A stretch of 64,000 nucleotides of DNA. It comes from Mediterranea massiliensis (GTDB taxonomy: Bacteria; Bacteroidota; Bacteroidia; Bacteroidales; Bacteroidaceae). The notes under the pieces were generated by a model. That model was given only the letters and a program-made list of their open reading frames with translations. It made no database searches and was not told where the DNA came from. Both the position numbers and the translations under genes were made by a program. The stretch covers positions 56,348 to 120,347 of the forward strand of contig SUXZ01000007.1 of the NCBI GenBank assembly GCA_015060685.1, read 5' to 3'. The first letter of the stretch is position 1. Every line of letters starts with the position of its first letter. This document shows, piece after piece, positions 8,625-18,193 of this stretch.

Positions 8625-9470
8625 ATGAAGATTGTACATACGATTAAAGATTTGCAGAACGAGCTTTCTAAGCAGAAAGCTGCCGGTAAGACCGTAGGTT
8701 TGGTTCCCACCATGGGTGCTTTGCATGCAGGTCATGCATCTTTGGTTGAACGCTGTGTATCACAGAATGATATAACAGTTGTAAGTATCTTTGTTAACCC
8801 CACACAATTCAACGACAAGAACGATTTAGAGAAGTACCCTCGCACCTTCGAGGCCGATAGTGAAATGCTCGAAAAGTGTGGTGCCACCTATGTGTTTGCA
8901 CCATCTGTTGCCGAGATGTATCCCCAACCCGATACTCGTCAGTTCAGCTATCCGCCACTCGACACGGTAATGGAAGGAGCCTTCCGCCCGGGCCATTTCA
9001 ATGGCGTGTGTCAGATTGTGACAAAACTGTTCGATGCAGTTCAACCCCATCGTGCCTATTTTGGCGAGAAAGATTTCCAGCAACTTGCCATCATTCGTGA
9101 GATGGTGCGACAAATGAACTATCCCATTGAAATCGTAGGTTGTCCCATCGTTCGCGAAGCCGACGGATTGGCTTTGAGCAGCCGAAACACACGACTTTCG
9201 TCTGCTGAACGCAAAAATGCACTGAAAATTTCGCAAACATTGTTCGAAAGTCGTACCTTTGCAGCCGAACATTCAGTTGCCGAGACTAAACAGCTTGTCG
9301 AAGAGGCTATTGCCGCTGCTCCTGGATTGGAGCTGGAATACTTCCAACTGGTCGATGGCAACACACTGCAACCCATTGAAAACTGGGCTGATACCGTTTA
9401 TGCTGTTGGATGCATTACCGTCTTCTGTGGCGATGTTCGCTTGATTGATAACATTAAGTATAAAGAATAG
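8625..9470 (+). CDS. panC: Pantothenate synthetase
   Basis: 281 residues. It condenses D-pantoate with beta-alanine using ATP in coenzyme A synthesis. The adenylate-forming signature [17 protein letters not shown] (HIGH-like) is near the N-terminus, with [12 protein letters not shown] and [18 protein letters not shown] following. The chain ends [15 protein letters not shown], a normal end for Bacteroides enzymes. The start [11 protein letters not shown] at 8625 matches the usual N-terminus; an in-frame ATG at 8616 would add three residues, and a start at 8583 would lie on the promoter box. panD follows after 9 bases, so the beta-alanine supplier and consumer are co-transcribed. Confidence 0.95.
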   Translation: MKIVHTIKDLQNELSKQKAAGKTVGLVPTMGALHAGHASLVERCVSQNDITVVSIFVNPTQFNDKNDLEKYPRTFEADSEMLEKCGATYVFAPSVAEMYPQPDTRQFSYPPLDTVMEGAFRPGHFNGVCQIVTKLFDAVQPHRAYFGEKDFQQLAIIREMVRQMNYPIEIVGCPIVREADGLALSSRNTRLSSAERKNALKISQTLFESRTFAAEHSVAETKQLVEEAIAAAPGLELEYFQLVDGNTLQPIENWADTVYAVGCITVFCGDVRLIDNIKYKE

Positions 9471-9479
9471 ACAAACACC

Positions 9480-9830
9480 ATGATGATAGAAGTACTGAAA
9501 TCGAAAATTCATTGTGCTCGTGTCACCGAAGCCAATCTCAACTACATGGGTAGTATCACCATCGACGAAGACTTGATGGATGCTGCCAATATGATTGCCG
9601 GCGAGAAGGTTTCTATTGTTAATAATAACAATGGCGAGCGCTTCGAAACGTATATTATTAAGGGTGAGCGTGGTTCAGGCAAGATTTGTTTGAACGGAGC
9701 TGCGGCCCGTAAGGTACAGCCGGGTGATATTGTCATCATCATCTCTTATGCCTTGATGGACTTCGAAGAGGCCAAGAACTTTACACCAACCCTTGTCTTC
9801 CCCGATCCGGCAACAAACAAGATTGTATAA
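9480..9830 (+). CDS. panD: Aspartate 1-decarboxylase proenzyme
   Basis: 116 residues. It makes beta-alanine from aspartate, the substrate of the PanC encoded just upstream. The self-cleavage site is YMGSIT, with cleavage between Gly24 and Ser25 producing the pyruvoyl group on the alpha chain. [22 protein letters not shown] matches the conserved core split as [12 protein letters not shown] and VQPGD. Two adjacent ATG codons open the frame (9480 and 9483) and either could be used. It is followed by a strong hairpin terminator. Confidence 0.95.
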   Translation: MMIEVLKSKIHCARVTEANLNYMGSITIDEDLMDAANMIAGEKVSIVNNNNGERFETYIIKGERGSGKICLNGAAARKVQPGDIVIIISYALMDFEEAKNFTPTLVFPDPATNKIV

Positions 9831-9857
9831 TTTTCAATCATAGCTATTAAAAATGTG

Positions 9858-9897
9858 AAAAGCGCCAGTTCCTTTTTAGAGGGGCTGGCGCTTTTAT
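9858..9897 (+). terminator. Terminator after panCD
   Basis: AAAAGCGCCAG at 9858-9868 pairs with CTGGCGCTTTT at 9885-9895, followed by ATTTG. It lies between convergent genes and has A/T on both flanks, so it may act in both directions. Confidence 0.75.
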
Positions 9898-9915
9898 TTG
9901 TTAACCTTTTAGTTA

Positions 9916-11019
9916 CTAAAACCAATTCATCAGGCTTCGCAGATAAGCGGTCAGTTCGCCCGCCATCTTCTCTTGTTGCCATAGGCTGGGGTGATAGTCG
10001 GCACCCATGCCCAAGTCACCATTTTGCGGAGTCATGTCAAAGCGATACACCTCTTTGTCGCCCGCCTTGTTGGCCTCTCCAACCACCTTGTCCAATGCCT
10101 TCTTTACATCTTCCAACGCCTTGCCCGACATCATGGTGCCGGTCAGATAGACAATCTTGGCCTTCGGATAGTAGCCACGAAGTTTCTTCAGGAATTGGCG
10201 GTATCCATCTTCAAGCAGCTTGTAGTCGTATGGTTCGGTACTGGTGTCGTTGGTGCCTAAGTTTACACACACTACATCGGGAACGTAGCGAAGGAAATCC
10301 CATGCCTCACTGTGGTCGTACAATTGTGTGTAGGCATACTCCTTGGGCATGCAGTTGTCGTTTCCGTTCTTCGGTCCGGCATAGTTGCGATAGATGCCGA
10401 TTCCGCTTCGTGCCACAGCAAAGTGTTGGGCGTTCAGTGCCCTGGCAGTACGTGCAGCATAGGTATAGTAGTGGTTCTCTGTCTCGTCCATGTATCCGTT
10501 GCGTGGGTTGGTGCTCTCAATACCATATCCGCAGGTAATAGAGTTGCCGATGAATTCAATCTTCCGTTCGGGTAAGGCCGTTGGAGGCACCAACTGTTTA
10601 CCGTTATCCAGTAGGAAACCACGGAACTCGGGCTTGCGTTGATACCCTTCGATGGTGTACATCAGTTTCACTTCGTGTATGCCGTCGGGTAGGGCAGTAG
10701 CCAAGGTTACAACCGAGTCGAGTGGGGCATTGAAGCCCACTTTGAACGGTTCTCCCTTGTCTATCTGTGCCATGAAATAGCCGCTCATCGGCTTGGCCAC
10801 CATCTTCAGTGAGGTACCCTCGAAGCGTGCATTGATTTGTATGCCGGGGTAAGTAAATGCCGGTGAGTCGGGGTTCTTGAAGCTGATACGGCCCACATAC
10901 TGTATATGTTCGTCACTGGGCTTTATCCATGTTCCTTGTGGGGTAAGGGTTTGTGCTATTGCACTGGTTGATATACACATTGCAATCAGCGCAATGCTTT
11001 TTTTGAAAAATCGATTCAT
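9916..11019 (-). CDS. Secreted SGNH/GDSL esterase, CE2-like acetyl (xylan) esterase
   Basis: 367 residues with a type I signal peptide (MNRFFKKSIALIAMCISTSAIAQ split at AIAQ). An N-terminal jelly-roll region (about 25-145) precedes an SGNH hydrolase domain: block I IEFIGNSITCGYG with the nucleophile Ser, block III VNLGTNDTS, and ADYHPSLWQQ near the C-terminus supplying the catalytic His. The jelly-roll plus SGNH layout and the GxSITCGYG form match carbohydrate esterase family 2, which removes acetyl groups from xylan and related sugars. CE2 membership is inferred from motifs. It sits far from the xylan locus. The start at 11019 gives the only sensible signal peptide. Confidence 0.75.
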   Translation of the reverse strand: MNRFFKKSIALIAMCISTSAIAQTLTPQGTWIKPSDEHIQYVGRISFKNPDSPAFTYPGIQINARFEGTSLKMVAKPMSGYFMAQIDKGEPFKVGFNAPLDSVVTLATALPDGIHEVKLMYTIEGYQRKPEFRGFLLDNGKQLVPPTALPERKIEFIGNSITCGYGIESTNPRNGYMDETENHYYTYAARTARALNAQHFAVARSGIGIYRNYAGPKNGNDNCMPKEYAYTQLYDHSEAWDFLRYVPDVVCVNLGTNDTSTEPYDYKLLEDGYRQFLKKLRGYYPKAKIVYLTGTMMSGKALEDVKKALDKVVGEANKAGDKEVYRFDMTPQNGDLGMGADYHPSLWQQEKMAGELTAYLRSLMNWF

Positions 11020-11052
11020 ATGATTAGGTTTTGGTTTGTTGTAGTATGTCAA

Positions 11053-11084
11053 TCGGGGCAATCCCTTCGAAGGAATTGCCCCGA
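11053..11084 (-). terminator. Hairpin after the NfnAB-type gene
   Basis: TCGGGGCAAT at 11053-11062 pairs with ATTGCCCCGA at 11075-11084, with further pairing in the loop (CCTTCGAAGG). It lies just 3' of the oxidoreductase stop. No clear U-tract follows on the minus strand, so it may be a processing or Rho-assisted terminator. Confidence 0.5.
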
Positions 11085-11109
11085 CAGCTTCTATTGTTGT
11101 TGGTTGGTT

Positions 11110-13464
11110 TTATGCTTGTTGCAGGTTCTCGTGCATGGCAGCTGCAGCACGACGACCATCTCCCATAGCCAAGATAACCGTAGCTCCACCTCGCACGATG
11201 TCTCCACCGGCAAAGATGGTTGGGATGTTGCTTTGCATGTTCTCGTTCACGGCAATGGTGTTCTTGCGACCCAGTTCCAATCCCTTTACCGATGTCGGTA
11301 CAATCGGGTTAGGTGATACACCTACAGCCACAACGGCCATGTCGATGTCGAGTGTAACGGTTGCACCGGGGATAGCCACCGGACTTCTACGGCCACTGGC
11401 ATCGGGCTCGCCCAGTTCCATCTTTTGCAGTACAACCTGCTTCACAGCACCTTTCTCGTCGGCAATGTATTCCAACGGATTGTGCAGAGTCAGGAACTCG
11501 ATACCCTCTTCCTTGGCGTGCTTCACCTCTTCCAGACGGGCAGGCATCTCGGCTTCGCTACGACGATAAACGATGAATACCTTTTCGGCACCCAAGCGCT
11601 TGGCTGTACGGCACGAGTCCATAGCTGTATTACCGCCACCTACTACCATCACGCTCTTGGCAGGATTGATAGGAGTATCTGTGTCGGGGTTCGATGCATC
11701 CATCAGGTTCACGCGAGTTAGGTATTCGTTCGATGACATGATGTTCACACTGTTCTCACCGGGGATGTTCATGAAGTTTGGCAAGCCGGCTCCACTGGCA
11801 ATGAAGATGCCCTTATAGCCTTCGGCCTGTAACTCTTCCACACCGATGGTCTTGCCAATGATGCAGTCCTTCACGAAGTTCACACCCATCTTTTCCAGGT
11901 TGTTGATCTCCACATCCACAATCTTGTTTGGCAAGCGGAACTCAGGGATACCATACTTCAACACGCCACCAATCTCGTGCAATGCTTCGAATACAGTCAC
12001 CTCATAACCCAACTTCACCATGTCGCCTGCAAAGCTCAAGCCGGCAGGACCGGAACCTACAACGGCCACCTTGATGCCATTCTTCGGTGCCAACTCGGGC
12101 AATATAATGTTACCGCTTTCGCGTTCGTAGTCGGCTACGAAACGTTCCAGGTTGCCGATAGCCACGGCAGGCTCGTTCATCTTCAAGTGGATACATTGGC
12201 TTTCGCACTGCTTCTCTTGCGGACAAACACGACCGCAGACAGCCGGAAGCGATGAGGTATGTTTCAGTACGCGGGCAGCTTCAAGGAACTCTCCACGTTC
12301 AACGTTCTTGATGAATGAAGGGATGTTGATGCTCACCGGACAACCCTGCATACAGGTTGGGTTGGCGCAATCCAGACAACGCTTGGCTTCGGTCATGGCC
12401 TGCTCTTTGGTGTAGCCGGTGTTCACCTCTTCGGTACGTGTAGTGGCACGATAAACCGGGTCGAGTTCGTTCATCGGGCAGCGAGGAATGGCAGTACGTT
12501 CCTTTGGCTTCATGCTCTTGCGAATCTCTTCGCGCCAAGGAGCCTTGCGGTCGAGCAACTCTTCCATAGGCAGTTGGCAATCCTTCGTTGCACACGGTTT
12601 GCAAGCCTCTTCCTTCTTCTCTGCTTGCGATTCAACCTTGCATACGTGTTGCTCCAAGTGGCTCATCTCTTCCTGCTCCACTTGCTTGAACGAACCCATG
12701 CGCTTGAACATTTCGTCGAAGTCCACTTGATGTCCGTCAAACTCAGGGCCATCCACACAAACGAACTTCGTCTTTCCTCCTACGGTGATGCGGCAAGCAC
12801 CACACATACCAGTACCGTCCACCATGATGGTGTTCAACGATACATCGGTAGGGATTTCATATTTCTTGGTAAGCAAGCAGCAGAACTTCATCATGATGGC
12901 CGGACCGATGGCGAAACACTTGTCCACCTTTTCGCGTTTGATAACGCTCTCGATACCTTCGGTCACCAGACCTTTTGTTCCATACGATCCGTCATCGGTC
13001 ATGATAATCACTTCGTCCGACGATTTTCGAACCTCTTCTTCCAAGATAATCAGTTCTTTCGAACGTCCGGCCAATACCGAAATCACTCGGTTGCCGGCCT
13101 CTTTCAATGCTTGGATAATGGGCAGCATCGGAGCCACACCCACACCACCACCGGCACAAACCACCGTGCCGTAGTTCTCGATGTGGGTAGCTTGTCCCAA
13201 CGGGCCGACTACGTCCATCACATAGTCGCCTTCGTTCAGGTTACACAACTTAGTCGATGACAAACCAACTGTTTGCACCACCAATGTAATGGTTCCCTTT
13301 TGTAGGTCAGCACCCGCAATGGTCAGGGGCATACGTTCGCCCTTCTCATCCACACGGACAATGACAAAGTGGCCCGCTTTACGCGACTTGGCAATCAGCG
13401 GAGCCTCTACTTCCAGTTTGAACACCTTCTCTGAGAATTGTTCTTTGCTAATGATTTTGTTCAT
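11110..13464 (-). CDS. Fused NfnAB-type NADH-dependent ferredoxin:NADP+ oxidoreductase / glutamate-synthase-small-subunit-like protein
   Basis: 784 residues, cytoplasmic. Residues 1-250 are an NfnA/PyrK-like module with a flavin-binding RMPLTIAG, a nucleotide-binding CAGGGVGVAPML and a [2Fe-2S] site around C221, C224 and C236. Residues about 320-784 are an NfnB/GltD-like module with [4Fe-4S] ligands at C363, C366, C371, C375 and C410, C414, C420, C424. A flavin GSGPAGLSFAG follows near 470 and an NADPH-type GGGNTAMDS further on. The usual two genes are fused into one. The linker (about 255-320) has an extra Cys cluster, CKPCATKDC. The likely role is electron bifurcation between NADPH, NADH and ferredoxin; sulfide dehydrogenase is an alternative. 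The gene stands alone. Confidence 0.85.
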   Translation of the reverse strand: MNKIISKEQFSEKVFKLEVEAPLIAKSRKAGHFVIVRVDEKGERMPLTIAGADLQKGTITLVVQTVGLSSTKLCNLNEGDYVMDVVGPLGQATHIENYGTVVCAGGGVGVAPMLPIIQALKEAGNRVISVLAGRSKELIILEEEVRKSSDEVIIMTDDGSYGTKGLVTEGIESVIKREKVDKCFAIGPAIMMKFCCLLTKKYEIPTDVSLNTIMVDGTGMCGACRITVGGKTKFVCVDGPEFDGHQVDFDEMFKRMGSFKQVEQEEMSHLEQHVCKVESQAEKKEEACKPCATKDCQLPMEELLDRKAPWREEIRKSMKPKERTAIPRCPMNELDPVYRATTRTEEVNTGYTKEQAMTEAKRCLDCANPTCMQGCPVSINIPSFIKNVERGEFLEAARVLKHTSSLPAVCGRVCPQEKQCESQCIHLKMNEPAVAIGNLERFVADYERESGNIILPELAPKNGIKVAVVGSGPAGLSFAGDMVKLGYEVTVFEALHEIGGVLKYGIPEFRLPNKIVDVEINNLEKMGVNFVKDCIIGKTIGVEELQAEGYKGIFIASGAGLPNFMNIPGENSVNIMSSNEYLTRVNLMDASNPDTDTPINPAKSVMVVGGGNTAMDSCRTAKRLGAEKVFIVYRRSEAEMPARLEEVKHAKEEGIEFLTLHNPLEYIADEKGAVKQVVLQKMELGEPDASGRRSPVAIPGATVTLDIDMAVVAVGVSPNPIVPTSVKGLELGRKNTIAVNENMQSNIPTIFAGGDIVRGGATVILAMGDGRRAAAAMHENLQQA

Positions 13465-13519
13465 AGCTTTAATTTTGTCTATATAATTACGTTGTTTGCT
13501 TTCAATTTGTAATATTTTG

Positions 13520-13549
13520 CAAAGATACAGCTTCTATTTTAATATCAAA
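13520..13549 (-). promoter_or_regulatory. Promoter of the NfnAB-type gene
   Basis: The -7 box TATCTTTG (plus-strand 13520-13527) and -33 TTTG (plus-strand 13546-13549) are 18 bases apart. It is divergent from the DUF418 promoter, with about ten bases between their -33 elements. Confidence 0.65.
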
Positions 13550-13558
13550 GAAATAATG

Positions 13559-13588
13559 TTGATTTATTCTAATAAATGCGTATATTTG
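13559..13588 (+). promoter_or_regulatory. Promoter of the DUF418 gene
   Basis: TTG at 13559-13561 and TATATTTG then C at 13581-13588, 19 bases apart. The leader to the ATG at 13644 is about 50 AT-rich bases. Confidence 0.6.
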
Positions 13589-13643
13589 CAATGTCCCTTT
13601 TAATTTTCAATTATTAATTTTTAATTATTAATTCTCAATTCAA

Positions 13644-14798
13644 ATGTACACCCCCTCCTCCCTCCCCAACACCCGAGTCGATGCAGCCGACATCCTTCGT
13701 GGCTTTGCTATTGGCGGTATTGTGCTTATCCACTTTCTGGAGCACCTGAACTTCTACTATTTCCCCGAACTGACGCCTCTCGACAAAACCGTTTGGGACA
13801 TCGTCTTCTTCTGGCTGGCTAATAAGATGTATGCCATCTTCTCGTTGCTGTTTGGCTTTAGCTTCTTCGTGCAGCACGACAATCAGGCTCAAAAGGGTAA
13901 GGATTTCCGCCCACGTTTCTTGTGGCGCATGGTGCTGCTTGCACTTTGGGGCATCTTCGATTTGCTCTTCTATAATGGCGACATCCTGCTTGTCTATGCC
14001 GCATGCAGTCTGTTTGTCATCCCGCTGATACGCCAAAGCAACAAAGTGCTTTTTGCGGCAGCCATCTTCTTTGCACTACAACCGATAGAATTGGTCTATA
14101 TCGTTTTAGGTCTGTTGAATCCCGAACTCACACCGCTCTACTTAGGCTCGAACGAAGATTTCGGTGCCATTCTACCGCAACAGATCAATGGCTCGTTCTT
14201 CGATGTGGCATGGGTAAGCTTGAAGCATGGCATACCGGTCAACTTCACTTGGGCCATCGAGAATGGTCGTTTCACGCAAACCATCTTCCTGTTCATTGCC
14301 GGTATCCTCTTGGGCCGCTATCGCTACCTGTACGATGAGGGCAACAACCGCCTGCGTTGGAAGAAGACCATGCTCTACTCGCTGATAGGCTTTGCTGTGT
14401 TCTATCCGTTATATACCTATATGCCGGGCACGATAGACAATGTGTGCGTTTCCCATTCATTGGGCATCATGCTCAAGGCGTGGATGAACCTTTGCATGAT
14501 GCTCTTCTATGTGTCGGGCATCACTTGGTTGTATCATTGCACCAAGCCGGGCAAGAAACTGATTGCTGTCGCTCCTTATGGTAAAATGAGCCTGACCAAC
14601 TACATGACGCAATCCATCTTTGGTGCCATGCTGTTCTATGGTTGGGGCTTTGGTTTGTATCAATATTGCGGACATACCGTTAGCCTCCTTTTGGGTATCG
14701 CCTTCGTTGGGTTGCAATACCTCTTCTGTCGTTGGTGGCTGAAGAACCACAAACGAGGCCCGTTTGAAGAGCTTTGGCGCAAAGCAACTTGGATATAA
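13644..14798 (+). CDS. DUF418-family (YeiB-like) integral membrane protein
   Basis: 384 residues with about ten hydrophobic segments. The N-terminus RVDAADILRGFAIGGIVLIH is the conserved 'R...D.LRG.A..GI' entry of DUF418/acyltransferase-3-related proteins. Other family features are NKMYAIFSLLFGFSFF and, near the C-terminus, GKMSLTNYMTQSIFGAMLFY. It is an inner-membrane protein of unknown function; some related proteins are proposed transporters. It is monocistronic and divergent from the oxidoreductase gene. No terminator was seen after it; a REP-rich region begins at once. Confidence 0.85.
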   Translation: MYTPSSLPNTRVDAADILRGFAIGGIVLIHFLEHLNFYYFPELTPLDKTVWDIVFFWLANKMYAIFSLLFGFSFFVQHDNQAQKGKDFRPRFLWRMVLLALWGIFDLLFYNGDILLVYAACSLFVIPLIRQSNKVLFAAAIFFALQPIELVYIVLGLLNPELTPLYLGSNEDFGAILPQQINGSFFDVAWVSLKHGIPVNFTWAIENGRFTQTIFLFIAGILLGRYRYLYDEGNNRLRWKKTMLYSLIGFAVFYPLYTYMPGTIDNVCVSHSLGIMLKAWMNLCMMLFYVSGITWLYHCTKPGKKLIAVAPYGKMSLTNYMTQSIFGAMLFYGWGFGLYQYCGHTVSLLLGIAFVGLQYLFCRWWLKNHKRGPFEELWRKATWI

Positions 14799-15403
14799 GA
14801 TGTAGACAGCGGTTAGTGATTAGTGAGTTAGTAGGGACGTTGCGTGCAGCGTCCGCGAAAACAGAAACTGAGTAGGGACGCAACGCATTGCGTCCGATTA
14901 CTCTTACTTTTCCTTTGCCTTGATGCAAAGAAAAGTAACAAAAGAAAAATCAAGGGCTGGAGTCTTCGGTGCTATTCGGATAAAGCCATTAGCGGCCGGA
15001 GCTAAAAACTCGCTTCGCTCAAACATACGCTCCTTTCCCACTTCTGGCAAAATCCTCACCTACGCACCTACGCCAAGGCCCCTTACCATGCGGCGTGTTT
15101 GCGTGGATGACCTGTAGGGACACGGCGTGCCGTGTCCGCGAAAACCGTAAGCTATCGTCTGAAAGACGAGATGCACGCAGTGCGAATAGCCATGGGCTTT
15201 CAAGCCTACGGGAATGGCGTTTACCTCCCCATTACATAGCGTCTGCAAAGACGCGTCTTCCAGACGCCACATCACTCCGGGCTGCAATCCATCCCATCTG
15301 CTCGGTGAAAGCGTAGGGTAGAAATCGGGCACCTCCCCATCTTGAGATCACAAATTGTGATTTCAAGTTTTATAAGTTCGTTCATGTTCCCTTATTATAT
15401 GAA
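14799..15403. repeat. Gene-free stretch with REP palindromes
   Basis: Three 25-bp REPs, all with GTAG first on the plus strand, lie at 14831-14855, 14872-14896 and 15114-15138. Each is a GTAG tail followed by a GGAC...GTCC palindrome. A short TTAGTGAT relic lies at 14810-14830, ahead of the first. The part from about 14920 to 15110 contains 'gatgcaaagaaaagtaac'-type sequence that I recall as a common repeat in this group. The small open frames here carry no recognisable protein. Confidence 0.75.
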
Positions 15404-15429
15404 GAAGGCATGCCAATCGGCATGCCTTC
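15404..15429 (-). terminator. Hairpin after the GH3 gene
   Basis: GAAGGCATGCC at 15404-15414, loop AATC, and GGCATGCCTTC at 15419-15429: an 11-bp perfect stem 27 bases past the GH3 stop codon. It is followed by a modest T-rich stretch on the minus strand. Confidence 0.7.
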
Positions 15430-15455
15430 ATGTCTTAAAAAAGAAAAATATTCAA

Positions 15456-18101
15456 TTACTCTACGCTGAAATCAATAGCCTTGAGGTCCTTGTCCAAAGA
15501 AGAGTTACCGTACAAGATTTGGTACTTGCCAGGGAACACTTCCAAACCATCCACGTTGGCGCTATAGTAAGCGAACGATTCAGGTTCCAATGTGATGGTA
15601 ACGGTTTCGGTCTTGCCGGCAGCAATCTCTTGGCGCAAGTAACCCTTCAACGACTTGATAGGAGCATCTTCGTTGGTCAAGCTCTTCACGTACACTTGGA
15701 TTACTTCAGCACCGTCCATCTTGCCCGTGTTGGTCACAGGGATAGTGATGTCCACACTTTCGCCGGCCTTGATGCTGTTGGCCGAGAGTTGTGCATCGCC
15801 AAACTCGAAGGTAGTATAGCTCAAACCGTAACCGAAAGCATACATCGGTTCGCCCTTGAAGTAGCGGTAAGTACGGTTCTCCATGCTATAGTCGGTAAAC
15901 TCTGGCAACTGTGCAGTCGATTTGTAGAATGTAACAGGCAATTTACCCGATGGGTTGAAGTCGCCGAAGAGGATGTCTGCCACGGCAGTACCACCTTCCT
16001 GACCGGGATACCAAGCTTGCAGCAATGCATCGTAAGCATGTTCAATGCCTTCGAAGCCCACACAGCTACCCGAGCAGTTTACATAAATCACCGGTTTGCC
16101 GGTTTCGTGCATAGCTTGCAAGAAGCGTCTTTGTACGGCAGGCAGTTCGATGGTTGCACGTTCATGACCTTCACCCTCTTGCGATGGAGTGATACCACCC
16201 ACGTAGATGATGGCGTCAGCCTCTTTCACCTTCTCCTTCAACTCGTCGAATTGAGCCAGCTTACGTTCGTACATATCCACGAATACGTTCGATACGGCAC
16301 CTTCGGCAGCAGCCTTGTATTGAAGCTCGATGTTGTAAGTTTCACCCTCTTTCACCTCCATAGAGATTTGAGAGCCGCGACGGCTTCCGAACGTAGCGCG
16401 AAGTTCGCGTTGTTGGGCTTCGGTCAGTTGCATACCCGGAGTGAACTTGAACGACAATGGACGTGGTGATTCACCAATCTTCTTGCCGTTTACGTTCAAA
16501 GTGAATGTGTTGGCACGTACAGTGAAGCAGAGGGTACCGGTGTAGTTTGGTGTATAAGTACCGGTGTAGATAGCGGTAAAGTCGTGTGTCGGCACACCGT
16601 CACCGAATCCGTAACCACCTTCCGTGCGGAAGTCAATCTTCTCTACATCCATGGTCTTGATAGGCTCACCTGCCCATTCGGTATTGTCATAATACTTAGC
16701 GGCAAAACCAGCCTTGTCGCCATTCTTCACGTTCATCAGTTGTGGAATTTGGATGAACTCGTTCTCGATTTCGCTACCACGTTCGTAGATAATCTTGGCG
16801 TTAGGCAACTTGTTTTGAATACCTTGCAGGATAGTCACTTGGTGAGTAGGCGTACCGCTGTAGTTACCTCTGATCATGATAGAGTCGTGAGCGTTCGGAC
16901 CAACCACAGCCACGGTCTTGATATCCTTGCTCAAAGGCAATACGTTGTTGGCGTTCTTCAGCAATACCGAACCCTCTTGAGCCACCTTCAAGGCATGAGC
17001 TTGGTGTTCGGGGCTGTCGATTACGCTACCCGGAATCTTAGAGTAGGGCACCATCTTGGCAGGGTCGAACATACCCAGCTTGATGCGTTCCGAGATGATA
17101 CGACGAAGCGATACATCGAGGTCTTCTTCCTTAATCAAACCGCGTTCAAGACTTTCGAGCAACGAGTTGTAGCTCTTGCCACATTCCAAGTCAGTACCCG
17201 ACAATACGGCATCGGCACTGGCCGATGGTGCATCGGGATGCGATTCGTGGCGACCGGGAACATAGAGGTCGTTGATGGCGTCACAGTCGCTCACCACGAT
17301 ACCGTCAAATCCCCAGCGGTTGCGCAGGATGTCAATCAGCAGACGGTCGCTCGAGCAGCAAGGCTCACCTTCGTATGCACTGTAGGCACACATCACCTCG
17401 CGCACGTTACCCTTCACTACCAATGCTTCGAAAGCAGGGAGGTAGGTTTCCCACAAGTCGCGCATGGAAACAACGGCATTGAACTCATGACGAAGTGGTT
17501 CCGGACCGCTGTGGATACCGTAGTGCTTGGCACAGGCATGAGTCTTGTAGTACTTGTCGTCATCGCCTTGCATACCTCTCACCACGTTCAAGCCCATTCG
17601 TGTCATCAGGAAGGGGTCTTCACCGTAAGTCTCTTGTCCGCGTCCCCAGCGTGGGTCACGGAAGATGTTTACGTTCGGTGCCCAGAAGGTAAGGTTGGGG
17701 ATAGCCGATACATAAGGACCTATGTCACCATCCAGCGGCAAGGTGTTGTAGCGTGCACGCGCCTCGTCCGATACCATGGTGTAGGTAGTCAGTTGTGCTT
17801 CATCGTCGAACGATGCAGCCATAGCGATAGATTGTGGGAACACGGTTACGTCGGCCACACCCATCAATCCGTGGCAAGCTTCGCCCCACCAGTTGTAGGC
17901 CGGAATGCCCAAGCGTTCGATGGCCAGCGAGCGGTTCATCATCATGCTCACCTTCTCTTCCTTGGTAAGCAATGAAATCAAATTCTCGGTACGTTCCTCT
18001 ACCGATAAACGAGGATTCTGGAACGGATACTCATACTTCTCCGCACACGAACTAACCATGATTGCCGCCATGGCCAGTCCCAATAATTTTCTCAATTTCA
18101 T
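15456..18101 (-). CDS. GH3 glycoside hydrolase lipoprotein, beta-xylosidase-like, with PA14 insert
   Basis: 881 residues with a lipoprotein signal (MVSSC, Cys19). The GH3 (alpha/beta)8 domain has NWWGEACHGLMG, RWGRGQETYGEDPFL and GIVVSDCDA, where Asp272 is the predicted nucleophile. A second alpha/beta domain contains GPNAHDSIMIRGNYSG. A PA14-like insert (about 465-605, with YTGTYTPNYTGTLCFTVRAN) interrupts it, followed by GGITPSQEGEGHE. The C-terminal Fn3-like domain includes PVTNTGKMDGAEVIQVYV. WW-E-HG and QETYGEDP are features of the xylosidase branch of GH3. It would act on xylo-oligosaccharides in the periplasm or on a membrane surface. It is single and lies 30 kb from the xylan locus. 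The exact substrate is inferred. Confidence 0.85.
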   Translation of the reverse strand: MKLRKLLGLAMAAIMVSSCAEKYEYPFQNPRLSVEERTENLISLLTKEEKVSMMMNRSLAIERLGIPAYNWWGEACHGLMGVADVTVFPQSIAMAASFDDEAQLTTYTMVSDEARARYNTLPLDGDIGPYVSAIPNLTFWAPNVNIFRDPRWGRGQETYGEDPFLMTRMGLNVVRGMQGDDDKYYKTHACAKHYGIHSGPEPLRHEFNAVVSMRDLWETYLPAFEALVVKGNVREVMCAYSAYEGEPCCSSDRLLIDILRNRWGFDGIVVSDCDAINDLYVPGRHESHPDAPSASADAVLSGTDLECGKSYNSLLESLERGLIKEEDLDVSLRRIISERIKLGMFDPAKMVPYSKIPGSVIDSPEHQAHALKVAQEGSVLLKNANNVLPLSKDIKTVAVVGPNAHDSIMIRGNYSGTPTHQVTILQGIQNKLPNAKIIYERGSEIENEFIQIPQLMNVKNGDKAGFAAKYYDNTEWAGEPIKTMDVEKIDFRTEGGYGFGDGVPTHDFTAIYTGTYTPNYTGTLCFTVRANTFTLNVNGKKIGESPRPLSFKFTPGMQLTEAQQRELRATFGSRRGSQISMEVKEGETYNIELQYKAAAEGAVSNVFVDMYERKLAQFDELKEKVKEADAIIYVGGITPSQEGEGHERATIELPAVQRRFLQAMHETGKPVIYVNCSGSCVGFEGIEHAYDALLQAWYPGQEGGTAVADILFGDFNPSGKLPVTFYKSTAQLPEFTDYSMENRTYRYFKGEPMYAFGYGLSYTTFEFGDAQLSANSIKAGESVDITIPVTNTGKMDGAEVIQVYVKSLTNEDAPIKSLKGYLRQEIAAGKTETVTITLEPESFAYYSANVDGLEVFPGKYQILYGNSSLDKDLKAIDFSVE

Positions 18102-18160
18102 GGTAATTAATTAGTTGTTAGTGAATAATATTGTTTGTTTTTCTCTATTTTGTTTGTTTT

Positions 18161-18185
18161 GTAGGGACACGGCGTGCCGTGTCCG
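18161..18185 (+). repeat. REP flanking the 3' side of the RAYT gene
   Basis: GTAG followed by the palindrome GGACACGGCGTGCCGTGTCC and a closing G. It lies 9 bases beyond the transposase stop codon and in inverted orientation to the REP at 18833, so the two bracket the gene. Confidence 0.85.
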
Positions 18186-18193
18186 TTATATTT

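Noticed and set aside
16584..17975. A 463-codon open frame on the plus strand opposite the GH3 gene, and similar long antisense frames at 39203-39874 and 15342-16469
   Set aside because: They lie antisense to clear genes, carry no domain or signal, are rich in His, Thr and Val from complementing biased codons, and have no ribosome site or promoter.
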